Below, in pieces: positions 8,119 to 16,578 of a stretch of 64,000 bases of DNA. Location of the stretch: NCBI RefSeq assembly GCF_019599465.1, contig NZ_RKLR01000010.1, positions 51,283 to 115,282 on the forward strand. The letters are read 5' to 3'. Position 1 is the first letter of the stretch. Each line of letters opens with the position of its first letter. Under the pieces are notes generated by a model. It was not told the origin of the DNA. It did no database searches and saw only the letters and a program-made list of their open reading frames with translations. The translations under genes were made by a program, and so were the position numbers. The DNA comes from Haloarcula rubra (lineage in GTDB: Archaea > Halobacteriota > Halobacteria > Halobacteriales > Haloarculaceae).

Positions 8119-8358
8119 ATGGCTGGTCGTCCGAAAGATGTCTCTGACGACGAAATCCTACATGAAGTCGCGCTTGCGCGTGGACCTGTAGTGACTGCGC
8201 CGGAATTAGCAGACCGGCTGGATATGTCTGGAGCAGGCGTGAACAAACGTCTGGATCAGTTGGTTGAAGACGGATACCTCCATGAGCGTCAGGTGGGTGC
8301 AAATGCTATTGTCTACTGGCTCACCGACGAAGGCCGAGTTCGCGTAGCAGATTCTTAG
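8119..8358 (+). CDS. Small winged-helix DNA-binding protein
   Basis: 79 residues. AGRPKDVSDDEILHEVALAR followed by VVTAPELADRLDMSGAGVNKRLDQL is a clear helix-turn-helix, and GYLHERQVGANAIVYWLTDEG a wing; almost the whole protein is the DNA-binding domain. Its stop codon overlaps that of the convergent gene at 8355-8567, which is also a one-domain winged helix of nearly the same plan. The two may act on the same sites or antagonise each other's expression; this is inference from the layout. Confidence 0.75.
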   Translation: MAGRPKDVSDDEILHEVALARGPVVTAPELADRLDMSGAGVNKRLDQLVEDGYLHERQVGANAIVYWLTDEGRVRVADS

Positions 8359-8567
8359 TCGGCGATCCACCAGACTTTCGCACAAGCACCCACGTCTTTG
8401 GTTTTCACTTCACCTTGCTGCCTCATTTCGTGGAGCCTGTCCAAAATAGTACCACTCGACACACCAAACTCATCGGATATTTCTTTAGCAGTACAGAACG
8501 ACCTTTCGTGGGATTTCATGTACGAGAGCACATCTTGGTTCGAGAATGTTCGTGGTCGAGGGGACAT
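8355..8567 (-). CDS. Small winged-helix DNA-binding protein, convergent partner
   Basis: 70 residues. RPRTFSNQDVLSYMKSHER, then TAKEISDEFGVSSGTILDRL as the recognition helix and EVKTKDVGACAKVWWIAD as the wing. The closing KDVGACAKVWWI resembles RQVGANAIVYWL of the convergent gene, so the two are probably distant paralogs. The stop codons overlap (TAA at 8355-8357, TAG at 8356-8358). An AT-rich segment near 8600 may hold the promoter. Confidence 0.7.
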   Translation of the reverse strand: MSPRPRTFSNQDVLSYMKSHERSFCTAKEISDEFGVSSGTILDRLHEMRQQGEVKTKDVGACAKVWWIAD

Positions 8568-8716
8568 ATCTTGAGTGGTAATAGTTTCTGCGTATGTAAA
8601 ATTTTATGTCCGATGAGGTACGCAGTTTAGAATAGGAACACACGCGTCGCTGGTCGATTTCCGTCGAAATCGCCCCGGTGTAGGAGCACCGAGACGCGTG
8701 GTTCCGGTGAGAACCA

Positions 8717-9022
8717 ATGGCAACTACGCAAGCGAACCCTCAAGAACGTATCGCACGCCAACTGCCCACTCAGTCGCCCAGCCTGTTTCTCGGCGTCGAC
8801 GGTGACACCGCCCACTACTGGGAAAGTTACGAATGCACGGTGGCCGTCGTTCCGCGTGAAGCGATCTTGGCCGACGACGCCGAAGTGTTCCGGCTCGACG
8901 AGACGCCTCGTCCTACGCTCGATGACGGGTGCCAGCATGTTCGCCGAACGCGTGGCTGGAACGTCGGTCCACGCGTTGACGGCTCGCTGATGGGCGACCT
9001 TGCCCGAGGTGGCGAGGCATGA
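8717..9022 (+). CDS. Unknown protein, first gene of a recurrent two-gene cassette
   Basis: 101 residues, ATG at 8717. The core GVDGDTAHYWESYECTVAVV ... PREAILADDAEVFRLDETP has no recognised domain. The stop overlaps the start of the next gene (ATGA), so the two form a translationally coupled pair. Decayed relatives of this core are visible at 16020-16205 (VVIPREVT, ADAAERF) and 19689-19772 (HYRDTSENAVTVVPHDA), so it belongs to something that entered this region repeatedly. The pair ends just before inverted-repeat copy 3. Confidence 0.6.
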   Translation: MATTQANPQERIARQLPTQSPSLFLGVDGDTAHYWESYECTVAVVPREAILADDAEVFRLDETPRPTLDDGCQHVRRTRGWNVGPRVDGSLMGDLARGGEA

Positions 9023-9270
9023 GTTGTACCGTGGAACAGCGCGAACAGGTCCGACGTGCTGCTCGAGCTATCGAGCACACTGTATCAACGGTCGCCGTCG
9101 ACGTCGTCACACCTGGTGCGAGTCAGTACGACGCGTGGACGCTCGATGCCGTGTTGCAAGAGCCGGAGGGTGTGCCGCCCGAAGTGCTTCGGGAGTTAGC
9201 GTTGGCCGAGTTGACGCTCCGGCCGACGCCCTCACAGGCCGAGTATCAGCACGTGACGGCTACAGTGTAG
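9019..9270 (+). CDS. Unknown protein, second gene of the recurrent cassette
   Basis: 83 residues, helical and acidic, starting within the previous stop. The C-terminus LALAELTLRPTPSQAEYQHV is found again as a fragment at 25242-25308 (LALAEQTLRLSPSQAEFQHV), just before the restriction-modification gene. No domain is recognised. The two-gene arrangement with a four-base overlap and a repeat element nine bases downstream suggests a self-contained unit. Confidence 0.6.
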   Translation: MSCTVEQREQVRRAARAIEHTVSTVAVDVVTPGASQYDAWTLDAVLQEPEGVPPEVLRELALAELTLRPTPSQAEYQHVTATV

Positions 9271-9278
9271 GGGGATAA

Positions 9279-9318
9279 CTAACCAACAATCGATATGCCT
9301 CTGGTAGGCGTTGGTTAG
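9279..9318. repeat. Inverted-repeat element copy 3
   Basis: CTAACCAAC (9279-9287) and GTTGGTTAG (9310-9318) differ from copies 1 and 2 by one compensated base at each outer end, so the symmetry is kept. The span is 40 bases. The left arm continues as AACCAACAATCG, close to AACCAACAATTCG in copy 2. It closes the cassette at 8717-9270. Confidence 0.7.
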
Positions 9319-9499
9319 TCAGTTAGCTGGCTACTGACAAGAAGACTAAATAGATCGAGAGAAACTCCGGAATGCCGGATTTGACTGGGACACATGTCGA
9401 GCAGCCGGGTGCCTGCCCACGAATGGAGCGGGGGAAACGCTCCCCCTGAGTAGACGCATCATTATTCAGCATCCCGTTTTTAATGGCAATTCGACAGGG

Positions 9500-9860
9500 A
9501 ATCGGTCACCGATCAAGGCGCTGGAGACGGTCGACGCCGACACAAAGATAGTGCCGACGAGTACGAGGCGATCCTCGACGAGTACGACGCCGACCTGGTA
9601 GGCGTGTTCGATCACGGACGAGCAAATTCGATTTGCGGAACCCGGTTCAAGGATTCTACAGGATTGGCTGTTCAGTATCCGCTCATCTGCCCCGAGGATG
9701 GGGATCCTACATTGCTGAGGAATACGGTCCCGACGAGCAGACCCACGTGTGTGGGAACGTCGTCACTGGCCCGCCTCACGGGACGACTGAGACGGGCTGT
9801 CCGAACGATTTGCCTTCCAAGGATGGGATCAGTCACACTGGCGGCAGGAGTCATTAAAGG
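9500..9860 (+). pseudogene. Decayed gene of unknown function
   Basis: Coding-like segments appear in different frames: DEYEAILDEYDADLVGVFDHG at about 9558-9620, then GWGSYIAEEYGPDEQTHVCG and HGTTETGCPNDLPSKDG at about 9700-9840. They look like pieces of one acidic protein with a Cys/His pattern, broken by at least one frameshift. No intact start is found. The family is not recognised. A GGGGG/CCCCC hairpin stands at 9430-9446 upstream. Confidence 0.4.
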
Positions 9861-9963
9861 ATTCGTCCCGATCAACGTTCCCGAGACGACAGATTAGAGT
9901 ACGCGCTCTGTAGTCATCACAACCTCTCCGAAATGTCACTGGTGGATAGTTTCAACAGAACCA

Positions 9964-12111
9964 CTATTTTTCAATTTCAACGTCAGTGATCTCGAACCGG
10001 GCGCCGCCATCCTCGCCTGCTGTGAGAGAGAGCTCCCAACCGTGAGCTTCTGCAATTTGCCGTGCAATACTCAATCCGAACCCTGTTCCACCCTCTGTAC
10101 TCGAGTATCCCGCCTCGAAAACTACGTTTTGATCGTCAGTCTCAATGCCGGGTCCGTCATCCGCCACATAGAAGCCATCATCCAGATCCCCAACAGTAAC
10201 AGTGACAGTGTTGCCACCGTGTTCGATGGCGTTCCGAATAAGGTTCTCCAGGAGTTGTCTGAGCCGCTCTCGATCAGCGTGAATCCGTGACTCAGTAACG
10301 GTTCGTAGCGTTGCGTCAGCAGTATCGACAGTTTCCCAGCAGTTCGCCATAATCGAGCCGAGAGATACGATTTCAATATCGCTTACCTGTTTTCCTTCCT
10401 GTGCCAGTGTCAGGATATTTTCGATCAACCCGTCCATTCGGTCATGCGCCTGTGCAACCTTGTCGAGATGATCGCTGTCGCACGTCTCTTGGGCGAGCTC
10501 TAAATGCCCGTCTGCCACACTTAGCGGGTTCCGAAGATCATGACTGACCACGGATGCAAACTCCTTCAACTGTCGTTCTTTTTGCTTCTGCTCCGAGATA
10601 TTCCGACTAATGACGATGAACCGCTGCTCACCATCGATAGCGTGCCGTCTGATGTGTATTTCAACAGGGAATTCACTCCCGTCTTTCCGCCGAAATTGGC
10701 CCGTTACCTTTGTTTGGGTGTTTGGCTCCATCCCCGCCCAGAGAGATCTTGCTTCATCGGGAGCGATCGTCTGATCGAGATCCCAGATTTTCATCTCCTT
10801 GAGTTCAGCCTCTGTATAGCCAGTCTGCTCACAGAGACGTGGGTTTGGATCGATGATATTTCCGTCCATGTCGTGTACATTTATCATGTCAGGTGATTCA
10901 TCAAACAGAGATTCAAGCCGTGCCGTGGTTTGTCGAAGTGTTTGCTCCCGCTGTCTCCGTGTCGTGATATCCCGGCTATTGACGACAATACCGTCGATGT
11001 CTGGCCTTTCTCGGTAGTCCGTCCCTCTGATTTCGAGCCACCGCCACTCATCGTCGGCTGTCCGGAACCGGAACTCAACGCTGACCCGCTGCTCCGAACT
11101 TGTAATAAGACGTTCGAAGGCCGCATAAGCTGTCGCCGTATCGTCCGGATGAACATACGCGAACGCGTCTTCACCGAGTAACTCTCCTGCCTCGTACCCA
11201 AGAATACGCGTGACTGATGGACTCTGATACTGGATTCGACCAGCTTCGTCTACTACAGTGATGATGTCAGTTGATCCTTCCAGGTAGGATTTATGTCGTT
11301 CAAGCTCTCGCTGTCGCTCTCTACGATCTGTAATGTCCTGAAATAACGAGATGATCGTTACAACGTCACCGTCAGCGTCTGTGATGACTCGGTTGTGCCA
11401 TTCACAGTAGATGCGGGTACCGTCTTTCCGAACGTTTTCATCGATGCTGTGAAACCCGCCTTCAGCCCGGGAAAGGTCATCAGTTACACGATCGACATTC
11501 TCATAACTGTCCTCGGCCACGATCTGCTCCCAAGTCTCTCCGAGCAGTTCTTCTTCTGAGTACCCCAGGATTGACTCTCCGGTCTCGTTCAGGCGAACGA
11601 TTTCGAACTCTTCGTTGTACTCCAGCACACCGATCGGTGATTGTTCGATGAGTAGCGCGAGTCGTTCCTGACTATCCTGAAGTGCCGCCGTAGCGTGTTG
11701 TTGATTAACCGCATTGATGATTCGGTTGGCGAGTACAGTATACTGTCCTGATCCGGTTTCTTTTTGAAGATAATCAGTGACGCCACTGGAGATCGCTTCG
11801 CTGGCGACCTCTTCTGACCCTTTTCCTGTGTACAGAATGAACGGCAAGTCAGGATATTCCTCCCGGACGATCGAGAGAAATTCGATGCCGGTCTGTTCTG
11901 GCATGTCGTAGTCAGACACAACACAGACGTACTGTTGGTCCTGGAGGAGGTTAACTGCCTGGGCAACACTCGTGGCTATTGTCACGTCAAAGCGGTCGTC
12001 TTCGCGCTCGAGATATGTCGCAGTCAGGTCAGCGAGGTCCGGATCATCATCCACGTGAAGAACAGGTATTGACTCTAACGGTTCCACAGCGTCGACGAAG
12101 TCAGAGCTCAT
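9964..12111 (-). CDS. Receiver-PAS histidine kinase (hybrid sensor)
   Basis: 715 residues. An N-terminal receiver domain (about 15-130) has the acidic pair D21/D22 and phosphoacceptor D67 in VVSDYDMP. Three PAS/PAC segments follow (about 145-265, 270-390, 395-510; each ends in a D-I-T or N-I-S motif). The HisKA helix has H524 in VVSHDLRNPL, then an HATPase_c domain with N627 (RNAIEHGG), DDGPGI and GTGFGLSIA. No transmembrane segment is seen, so it probably senses a cytoplasmic signal. It is a close paralog of the kinase at 13846-15954. Target is unknown; no dedicated response regulator gene is adjacent. Confidence 0.9.
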   Translation of the reverse strand: MSSDFVDAVEPLESIPVLHVDDDPDLADLTATYLEREDDRFDVTIATSVAQAVNLLQDQQYVCVVSDYDMPEQTGIEFLSIVREEYPDLPFILYTGKGSEEVASEAISSGVTDYLQKETGSGQYTVLANRIINAVNQQHATAALQDSQERLALLIEQSPIGVLEYNEEFEIVRLNETGESILGYSEEELLGETWEQIVAEDSYENVDRVTDDLSRAEGGFHSIDENVRKDGTRIYCEWHNRVITDADGDVVTIISLFQDITDRRERQRELERHKSYLEGSTDIITVVDEAGRIQYQSPSVTRILGYEAGELLGEDAFAYVHPDDTATAYAAFERLITSSEQRVSVEFRFRTADDEWRWLEIRGTDYRERPDIDGIVVNSRDITTRRQREQTLRQTTARLESLFDESPDMINVHDMDGNIIDPNPRLCEQTGYTEAELKEMKIWDLDQTIAPDEARSLWAGMEPNTQTKVTGQFRRKDGSEFPVEIHIRRHAIDGEQRFIVISRNISEQKQKERQLKEFASVVSHDLRNPLSVADGHLELAQETCDSDHLDKVAQAHDRMDGLIENILTLAQEGKQVSDIEIVSLGSIMANCWETVDTADATLRTVTESRIHADRERLRQLLENLIRNAIEHGGNTVTVTVGDLDDGFYVADDGPGIETDDQNVVFEAGYSSTEGGTGFGLSIARQIAEAHGWELSLTAGEDGGARFEITDVEIEK

Positions 12112-12494
12112 TGTGGCTCCTCGCTGTACAGGTCACACTCACGACTTACTCACCGGTAACCAAGACAACCGCCGTCCTACCATTCTCCAATAAGAACCGA
12201 GGGCGAGTGCCATACTCCACAGGAATGCTCCCCTTGTTTGTGACAGTGCCGATAACGGACTCCAGCGAAGATTATGAGTTAGCATTTGCTTTTCAGACGA
12301 TTCCTTAGGACACTAATATGATCGCCACTGTTAAATAATTTTGAGTGGCCCCCGACGAATCACCGGTCGACAACTTCCGTTTCAAGGATTTGAAGCCGAG
12401 TTCACGGATAAGCCTCACCCTCAATAGACGCCCTGACAGGGTATGCAAAGTAAGGTGGGTAAGCTAAAATATTCCATCGACGGAACTCGGATAT
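12112..12494. other. Intergenic stretch upstream of the kinase
   Basis: About 380 bases with no open frame of haloarchaeal character. AT-rich patches near 12330 and 12465 may be promoters. Nothing else was recognised. Confidence 0.4.
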
Positions 12495-12785
12495 ATGACA
12501 ACAGAATTTGATTATGGACTTATCACTCGTTCCTCAGTTCTAATACAAAACAGCTATTTTTCCGGTGAACTCGAGGATCAGGATAGGGCAAACCGAGCGA
12601 GATTGCTCTAGAAAAACGCTTCGCGACTTGGCCCTTCACCCGATGCTAGCTTCGAGTGGGGGCAGATCAGTGAAACCCTAGACATACCCGAAGACGAATT
12701 CGACGCGGAAGCGATGGTCGGCGTCGGCCAACGCTCTGAGCTCGAAACACTGCCCGACGCACCCAATTCCGCAAGTCACAATTAG
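12495..12785 (+). pseudogene. Small gene interrupted by an in-frame TAG
   Basis: From the ATG at 12495 the frame runs 38 codons to TAG at 12609-12611, then stays open for 57 more codons to TAG at 12783. Both halves read like one acidic protein (ELEDQDRANRARLL before; ASFEWGQISETLDIPEDEFD after). A GAG-to-TAG change would explain it and gives a 96-residue intact protein. The family is not recognised. The region downstream of the second stop contains no other gene until 12832. Confidence 0.5.
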
Positions 12786-12831
12786 CATCTCCACAAATGT
12801 CACTAATTTCATATACGGCGATTTTCTCTAC

Positions 12832-13221
12832 TCAAAGCCGCTGCTGACAACCGTTGATAAAGGATTGGAGTCTAGAGCCAACAGTTGGCTCGACGCTCAA
12901 GAGGAGACTGTGACACGCTTCGTGTGGGAATTGGAATACGAACGCCTTCTCGTGGTAGTGGATGAGACATTGCTTGCTCCCGAGAGGAGCCTCCGAAGTC
13001 ATATCGCTGGTCAGTTCTGGGACCACTCTGAACGAGTCGACGACGGATTTGTACTCGGCAGCCGTGTACTCGCCTTTGAGGTCGTCTCGAAGGTATAGGA
13101 CCTCGCAATCGCCTTCGTACACGACAGCGATGGTTCGCAACGCGTCATTCACGTTGTTGTGGGCGTATTCTGCTAATCGGGCAGTCGTCTCGTGAGGCAT
13201 ATCTGAAAGGTCACAATACAT
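12832..13221 (-). CDS. Haloarchaeal protein of unknown function (DUF7522-like)
   Basis: 129 residues from the ATG at 13221 (MYCDLSDMPHETT); an ATG at 13200 is also possible. The middle LRTIAVVYEGDCEVLYLRDD followed by EYTAAEYKSVVDSFR and a beta-rich C-terminus (IHYHEKAFVFQFP) recall a small haloarchaeal domain family often found near sensor kinases (the DUF7522 name is from memory). No catalytic motif is seen. It sits between two paralogous kinases and may belong to the same signalling neighbourhood. Confidence 0.55.
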   Translation of the reverse strand: MYCDLSDMPHETTARLAEYAHNNVNDALRTIAVVYEGDCEVLYLRDDLKGEYTAAEYKSVVDSFRVVPELTSDMTSEAPLGSKQCLIHYHEKAFVFQFPHEACHSLLLSVEPTVGSRLQSFINGCQQRL

Positions 13222-13360
13222 ACCCTTAGTACTGCGGGCCGAAATGAATAGATACGTCCTACTCGCGATCGTGAATCCTGAACTATGTGGACCATTAATA
13301 TGTCTGAACAGTAGAGATATGTTCGGTCGTCGGTGTGGCAACGACTCTACGAGGACCACG

Positions 13361-13489
13361 ATGTCAAAGATAGCATGCACGAACTGTGGGCGAGAAATTA
13401 CGTTTGGAAAAGAGGGCCAGGAATGGCGCGCACCGATGCGATATTGTCCGCGCTGTGGTGAAGAGTTTCCGCCACGGGAGGAGTGGTAA
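13361..13489 (+). CDS. Small zinc-ribbon protein
   Basis: 42 residues from the ATG at 13361. CTNCG and CPRCGEEF form two CxxC knuckles 24 residues apart, a classic zinc ribbon filling nearly the whole protein. Such very small zinc proteins are abundant in haloarchaea and some affect motility or biofilm formation; the role here is unknown. A longer frame from 13244 has a basic, unlikely N-terminus. Confidence 0.65.
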   Translation: MSKIACTNCGREITFGKEGQEWRAPMRYCPRCGEEFPPREEW

Positions 13490-13845
13490 CCGAGAGGACT
13501 CATACCTGAACTGTCTCGCTATTTTTGACACACCGAACCGTACTGTCGGCCGGTTCGTGTACTGTGTGGGTATGGTACTCGTTTTTGTTGCTATCCCCAT
13601 ATCCACAGAAGGTCCTTTTGATGAGCGAGAATTTTCTATTATTGTGCAAGTTGCGGTTTAATCTTGTCGTCTGGATTACACTAACCGATTGGTACACTTG
13701 CTCAGTGTGCAGGACTACCCCTCGGATGTGAAATGCTCCTATCGAACACCGGCCTGTGTCCAGCCTAGTGACTCACTTGATTATCTCTTCTGCGAACTGG
13801 CACCTCGGATTTATTCACGCCTACGAAAATGTCACCACATGGATC
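13490..13845. other. Intergenic stretch before the second kinase
   Basis: No supported gene. A hydrophobic frame around 13555-13660 lacks a credible start. A TATA-like TTTATT near 13810 precedes the kinase ATG at 13846 by about 35 bases and is the likely promoter. Confidence 0.4.
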
Positions 13846-15954
13846 ATGACTGAAACGGGAAATCTTCACGTTCTACACGTCGATAACCACCCGGGAATGG
13901 TGAGCTTGACGGCCGAGATGCTCGAGCGTGAAGACGACCGTTTCACGGTCACAACAGCGACCAGCGCCAGCGAGGGACTCGATCGGTTCTCCAACGAGAA
14001 ATTTGACTGCGTTGTGTCCGACTACGATATGCCTGGCCAAAACGGCCTCGAATTTCTTGATGTCGTTCGCGAAGAGTATCCCGACCTGCCGTTCATTCTG
14101 TTCACGGGAGAGGGCAGCGAGGAACTCGCAAGCGACGCTATATCGGCCGGTGTCACCGATTACGTCCAGAAAGAACGGGGGAATGATCAGTATGCGATGC
14201 TGGCAAACCGCATCGACAACGCCGTCGAACGCGCCCGCACCAATCGAGAGTGTCAGCGCCAGCTTGACGCTATCGAAACCGCACGCGAGGGTATCAGTAT
14301 CCTCGATGCCGATGGCCACTTCATCTATGTGAACGAGGCCTATGCCGACTTGTATGGCTATGACCCCGGGCAGATGTGTGACGAGCACTGGGAGCTTATC
14401 TACCCTGCTGAGGAAGTCGGTTTTGTTCACGACGAGATACTTCCCACCGTCGAGCAAGAGGGAATCTGGCACGGGGAGACGACGGGACTGCGCGCCGATG
14501 GCAGTATCTTCCTCGAAGACCACACTGTCGCTGCGACCGACCGAAATGAACTCATCTGTACCGTCCAAGATATCACTGCCCAGGAAGACCTCCACCAAAA
14601 GCACCAGTTGGTAGCACGGGCATCCACCGACGCGTTCTTCGACTGGAACCTCCGAACCGACGAGGTCACTCGCAACGAGTGGTACCTTACGATGTTTGGA
14701 TACGATTCGTCGGCCATCGAGACCAGTGCCGACTGGTGGCGGGAGCGAATTCATCCCGACGACCGTGACCGCGTTCTCGCAGCAGTAGACCGGGCCGTCG
14801 AGAATCCGGCGACTAGGTACGATGAGACCTACCGCTTCGAAAAAAAGAACGGCACGTACGGGACCCTTCGATCGCGCGGCTACGTCGTCTACGACGAGAA
14901 CAATAATCCGGAGCGGCTGGTCGGTGTACACATCGACGTGACCGAGCGGAAAGAGCACGAGCGGAAACTGGAGGTACGGTCAGCCGCGATGGAAGCGTCG
15001 ATCGACGGGATGGCGATTCTCGACGCAGACGACGAGTACGTCTTCGTGAACCAGTCACATGCGGATATTTACGGATACGAGGAGCCAGATGCGTTCCTCG
15101 GGGAGACGTGGCAGATGTGCTACGGTAAGGACGAGCGTGATCGTCTGGAGGCAGAAATATTGCCAGAACTGTACGAGAATGGGAGCTGGCGGGGTGAAGC
15201 GGTCGGGACCCGCAAGGACGGCAGTACGTTCCCACAGGAGCTCTCCTTGACTGTGACCGACAGCGGTGGACTCATCTGTGTCGTCCGGGACATCACCGAG
15301 CGGAAACAGCAGGAGCGGGAACGCAAACAACAAAATGAGCGGTTGGAAAAATTCGCGGATACTGTCTCGCACGATCTGCGGAACCCGTTGACTGTCGCCC
15401 AAGGGCGGTTGGACCTAGCACGCGCTGAGTGCGACAGTGACTACCTCGATGGAGTGGCCGACGCACACGAGCGGATGGCCACGCTGATCGACGATCTCCT
15501 AGAACTGACCCGAGAGGGCAACCGCGTCAATGAGACCGAATCAGTCACGCTCGCAAAAATACCCACAGACTGCTGGCAAAATGTCGCAACGGCGGATGCG
15601 ACACTCGTCACTGCAGTCCACCAGACGATCCATGCCGACCCGAACCGACTGAAACAACTGCTAGAGAACCTGTTCCGTAACGCAGTCGAACACGGGGGCA
15701 CCGACGTTACTGTTACAGTCGGCGGCTTAAACGGCAAAAGTGGGTTCTACGTTGCCGACGACGGAACCGGGATTCCCGATGCCGAGCGCGCTACAGTGTT
15801 CGAGGCTGGCTATACCACCCTAGACGATGGGACTGGCTTTGGTCTCAACATAGTCCAGGAAATTGCTGAGGCACACGGCTGGGACGTTCAAGTGACTGAC
15901 AGCGAGTCCGGTGGCGCTCGATTTGAAATTACTGGCGTCAAGTTCGTTGAATAA
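13846..15954 (+). CDS. Receiver-PAS histidine kinase, paralog of the 9964 gene
   Basis: 702 residues from the ATG at 13846; a longer frame from 13756 adds a hydrophobic stretch but would cross the TATA box. The receiver (residues 8-125) keeps phosphoacceptor D59 in VVSDYDMP, but the metal-binding acidic pair reads D13-N14 instead of Asp-Asp. Three PAS/PAC domains follow (each ending in D-I-T/D-V-T), then HisKA with H509 (SHDLRNPL) and HATPase_c (RNAVEHGG, DDGTGIPD, GTGFGLNIV). No membrane segment is seen. Strong similarity to the kinase at 9964 across all domains indicates duplication. The substituted acidic pair may weaken receiver phosphorylation. Confidence 0.9.
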   Translation: MTETGNLHVLHVDNHPGMVSLTAEMLEREDDRFTVTTATSASEGLDRFSNEKFDCVVSDYDMPGQNGLEFLDVVREEYPDLPFILFTGEGSEELASDAISAGVTDYVQKERGNDQYAMLANRIDNAVERARTNRECQRQLDAIETAREGISILDADGHFIYVNEAYADLYGYDPGQMCDEHWELIYPAEEVGFVHDEILPTVEQEGIWHGETTGLRADGSIFLEDHTVAATDRNELICTVQDITAQEDLHQKHQLVARASTDAFFDWNLRTDEVTRNEWYLTMFGYDSSAIETSADWWRERIHPDDRDRVLAAVDRAVENPATRYDETYRFEKKNGTYGTLRSRGYVVYDENNNPERLVGVHIDVTERKEHERKLEVRSAAMEASIDGMAILDADDEYVFVNQSHADIYGYEEPDAFLGETWQMCYGKDERDRLEAEILPELYENGSWRGEAVGTRKDGSTFPQELSLTVTDSGGLICVVRDITERKQQERERKQQNERLEKFADTVSHDLRNPLTVAQGRLDLARAECDSDYLDGVADAHERMATLIDDLLELTREGNRVNETESVTLAKIPTDCWQNVATADATLVTAVHQTIHADPNRLKQLLENLFRNAVEHGGTDVTVTVGGLNGKSGFYVADDGTGIPDAERATVFEAGYTTLDDGTGFGLNIVQEIAEAHGWDVQVTDSESGGARFEITGVKFVE

Positions 15955-16019
15955 TCGAGTACGAGCGCTCTACTGATTCAGTCGTACGCCTACTGTTCAC
16001 CGAATCGTTCGGACTGCTT

Positions 16020-16205
16020 CCCGACGTCGACGGCGACACCGCTGCCGACTCTGGTACAACTCTGGGCGCACGGTGGTCGTTATTCCGCGTGAGGTGACCT
16101 AGCCGACGCTGCCGAGAGGTTCGTGCCGGCCGAGACGCCTTGTGAGACGCTCAGTGATTGGTGTCCTCGCGTTCGTCGAACGCGCAACCGAGAAGTTCGG
16201 ACCAC
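16020..16205 (+). pseudogene. Decayed copy of the 8717-type cassette gene
   Basis: Read across two or three frames, this stretch gives DVDGDTA, then RTVVVIPREVT, a stop, ADAAERFVPAETP and RVRRTRNRE, matching the order GVDGDTA, VAVVPREA, ADDAEVFRLDETP and HVRRTRGWN of the intact protein at 8717-9022. It contains a stop codon and frameshifts, so it is non-functional. Confidence 0.6.
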
Positions 16206-16224
16206 GTGTTGGTGTGACCGATTA

Positions 16225-16446
16225 TCACTCTCGGTTAACGGAGACGTCTCCGCCTGCTGTGACAGTGATTTCGTACTCCAGATACTCGAAGTGTATTGTC
16301 CGATTGTCTTGTGGCGAATCGAATATTTGATCGAGAGCCTCTGTATCAATCGTCTCGAAAAGTGGGGTCGGGAGATCAGATGGGTCTGTGTTTTCTGCAT
16401 CTGCAACTGCTTGCACAACCTGCCATGACGGCGGCCTCCTACCCAT
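16225..16446 (-). CDS. HalOD1 output-domain protein
   Basis: 73 residues. VVQAVADAENTDPSDLPTPL followed by IDTEALDQIF, FEYLEYEITV and the closing GGDVSV strand matches the haloarchaeal output domain 1, a small domain found at the ends of signalling proteins or alone. A TATA box (TATAAATAT on the minus strand, about 16472-16482) lies about 25-35 bases before the ATG, implying a leaderless transcript. It lies downstream of a kinase gene on the opposite strand. The binding partner is unknown. Confidence 0.75.
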   Translation of the reverse strand: MGRRPPSWQVVQAVADAENTDPSDLPTPLFETIDTEALDQIFDSPQDNRTIHFEYLEYEITVTAGGDVSVNRE

Positions 16447-16578
16447 TACCAGATCTAACGAGCGTATGCCATATATTTATACTCACAAATTGGTTGTCAC
16501 GACAATTTCTGATTGTGATCCATGAAAAATTGTTGTTACCATAATTGATATGTGTTTGTAGTACTTGACATAATATTA

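Noticed and set aside
13386..13661. Hydrophobic plus-strand frame after the small zinc protein
   Set aside because: It begins inside the zinc protein gene in another frame and has a basic N-terminal half; only the end looks membrane-like.
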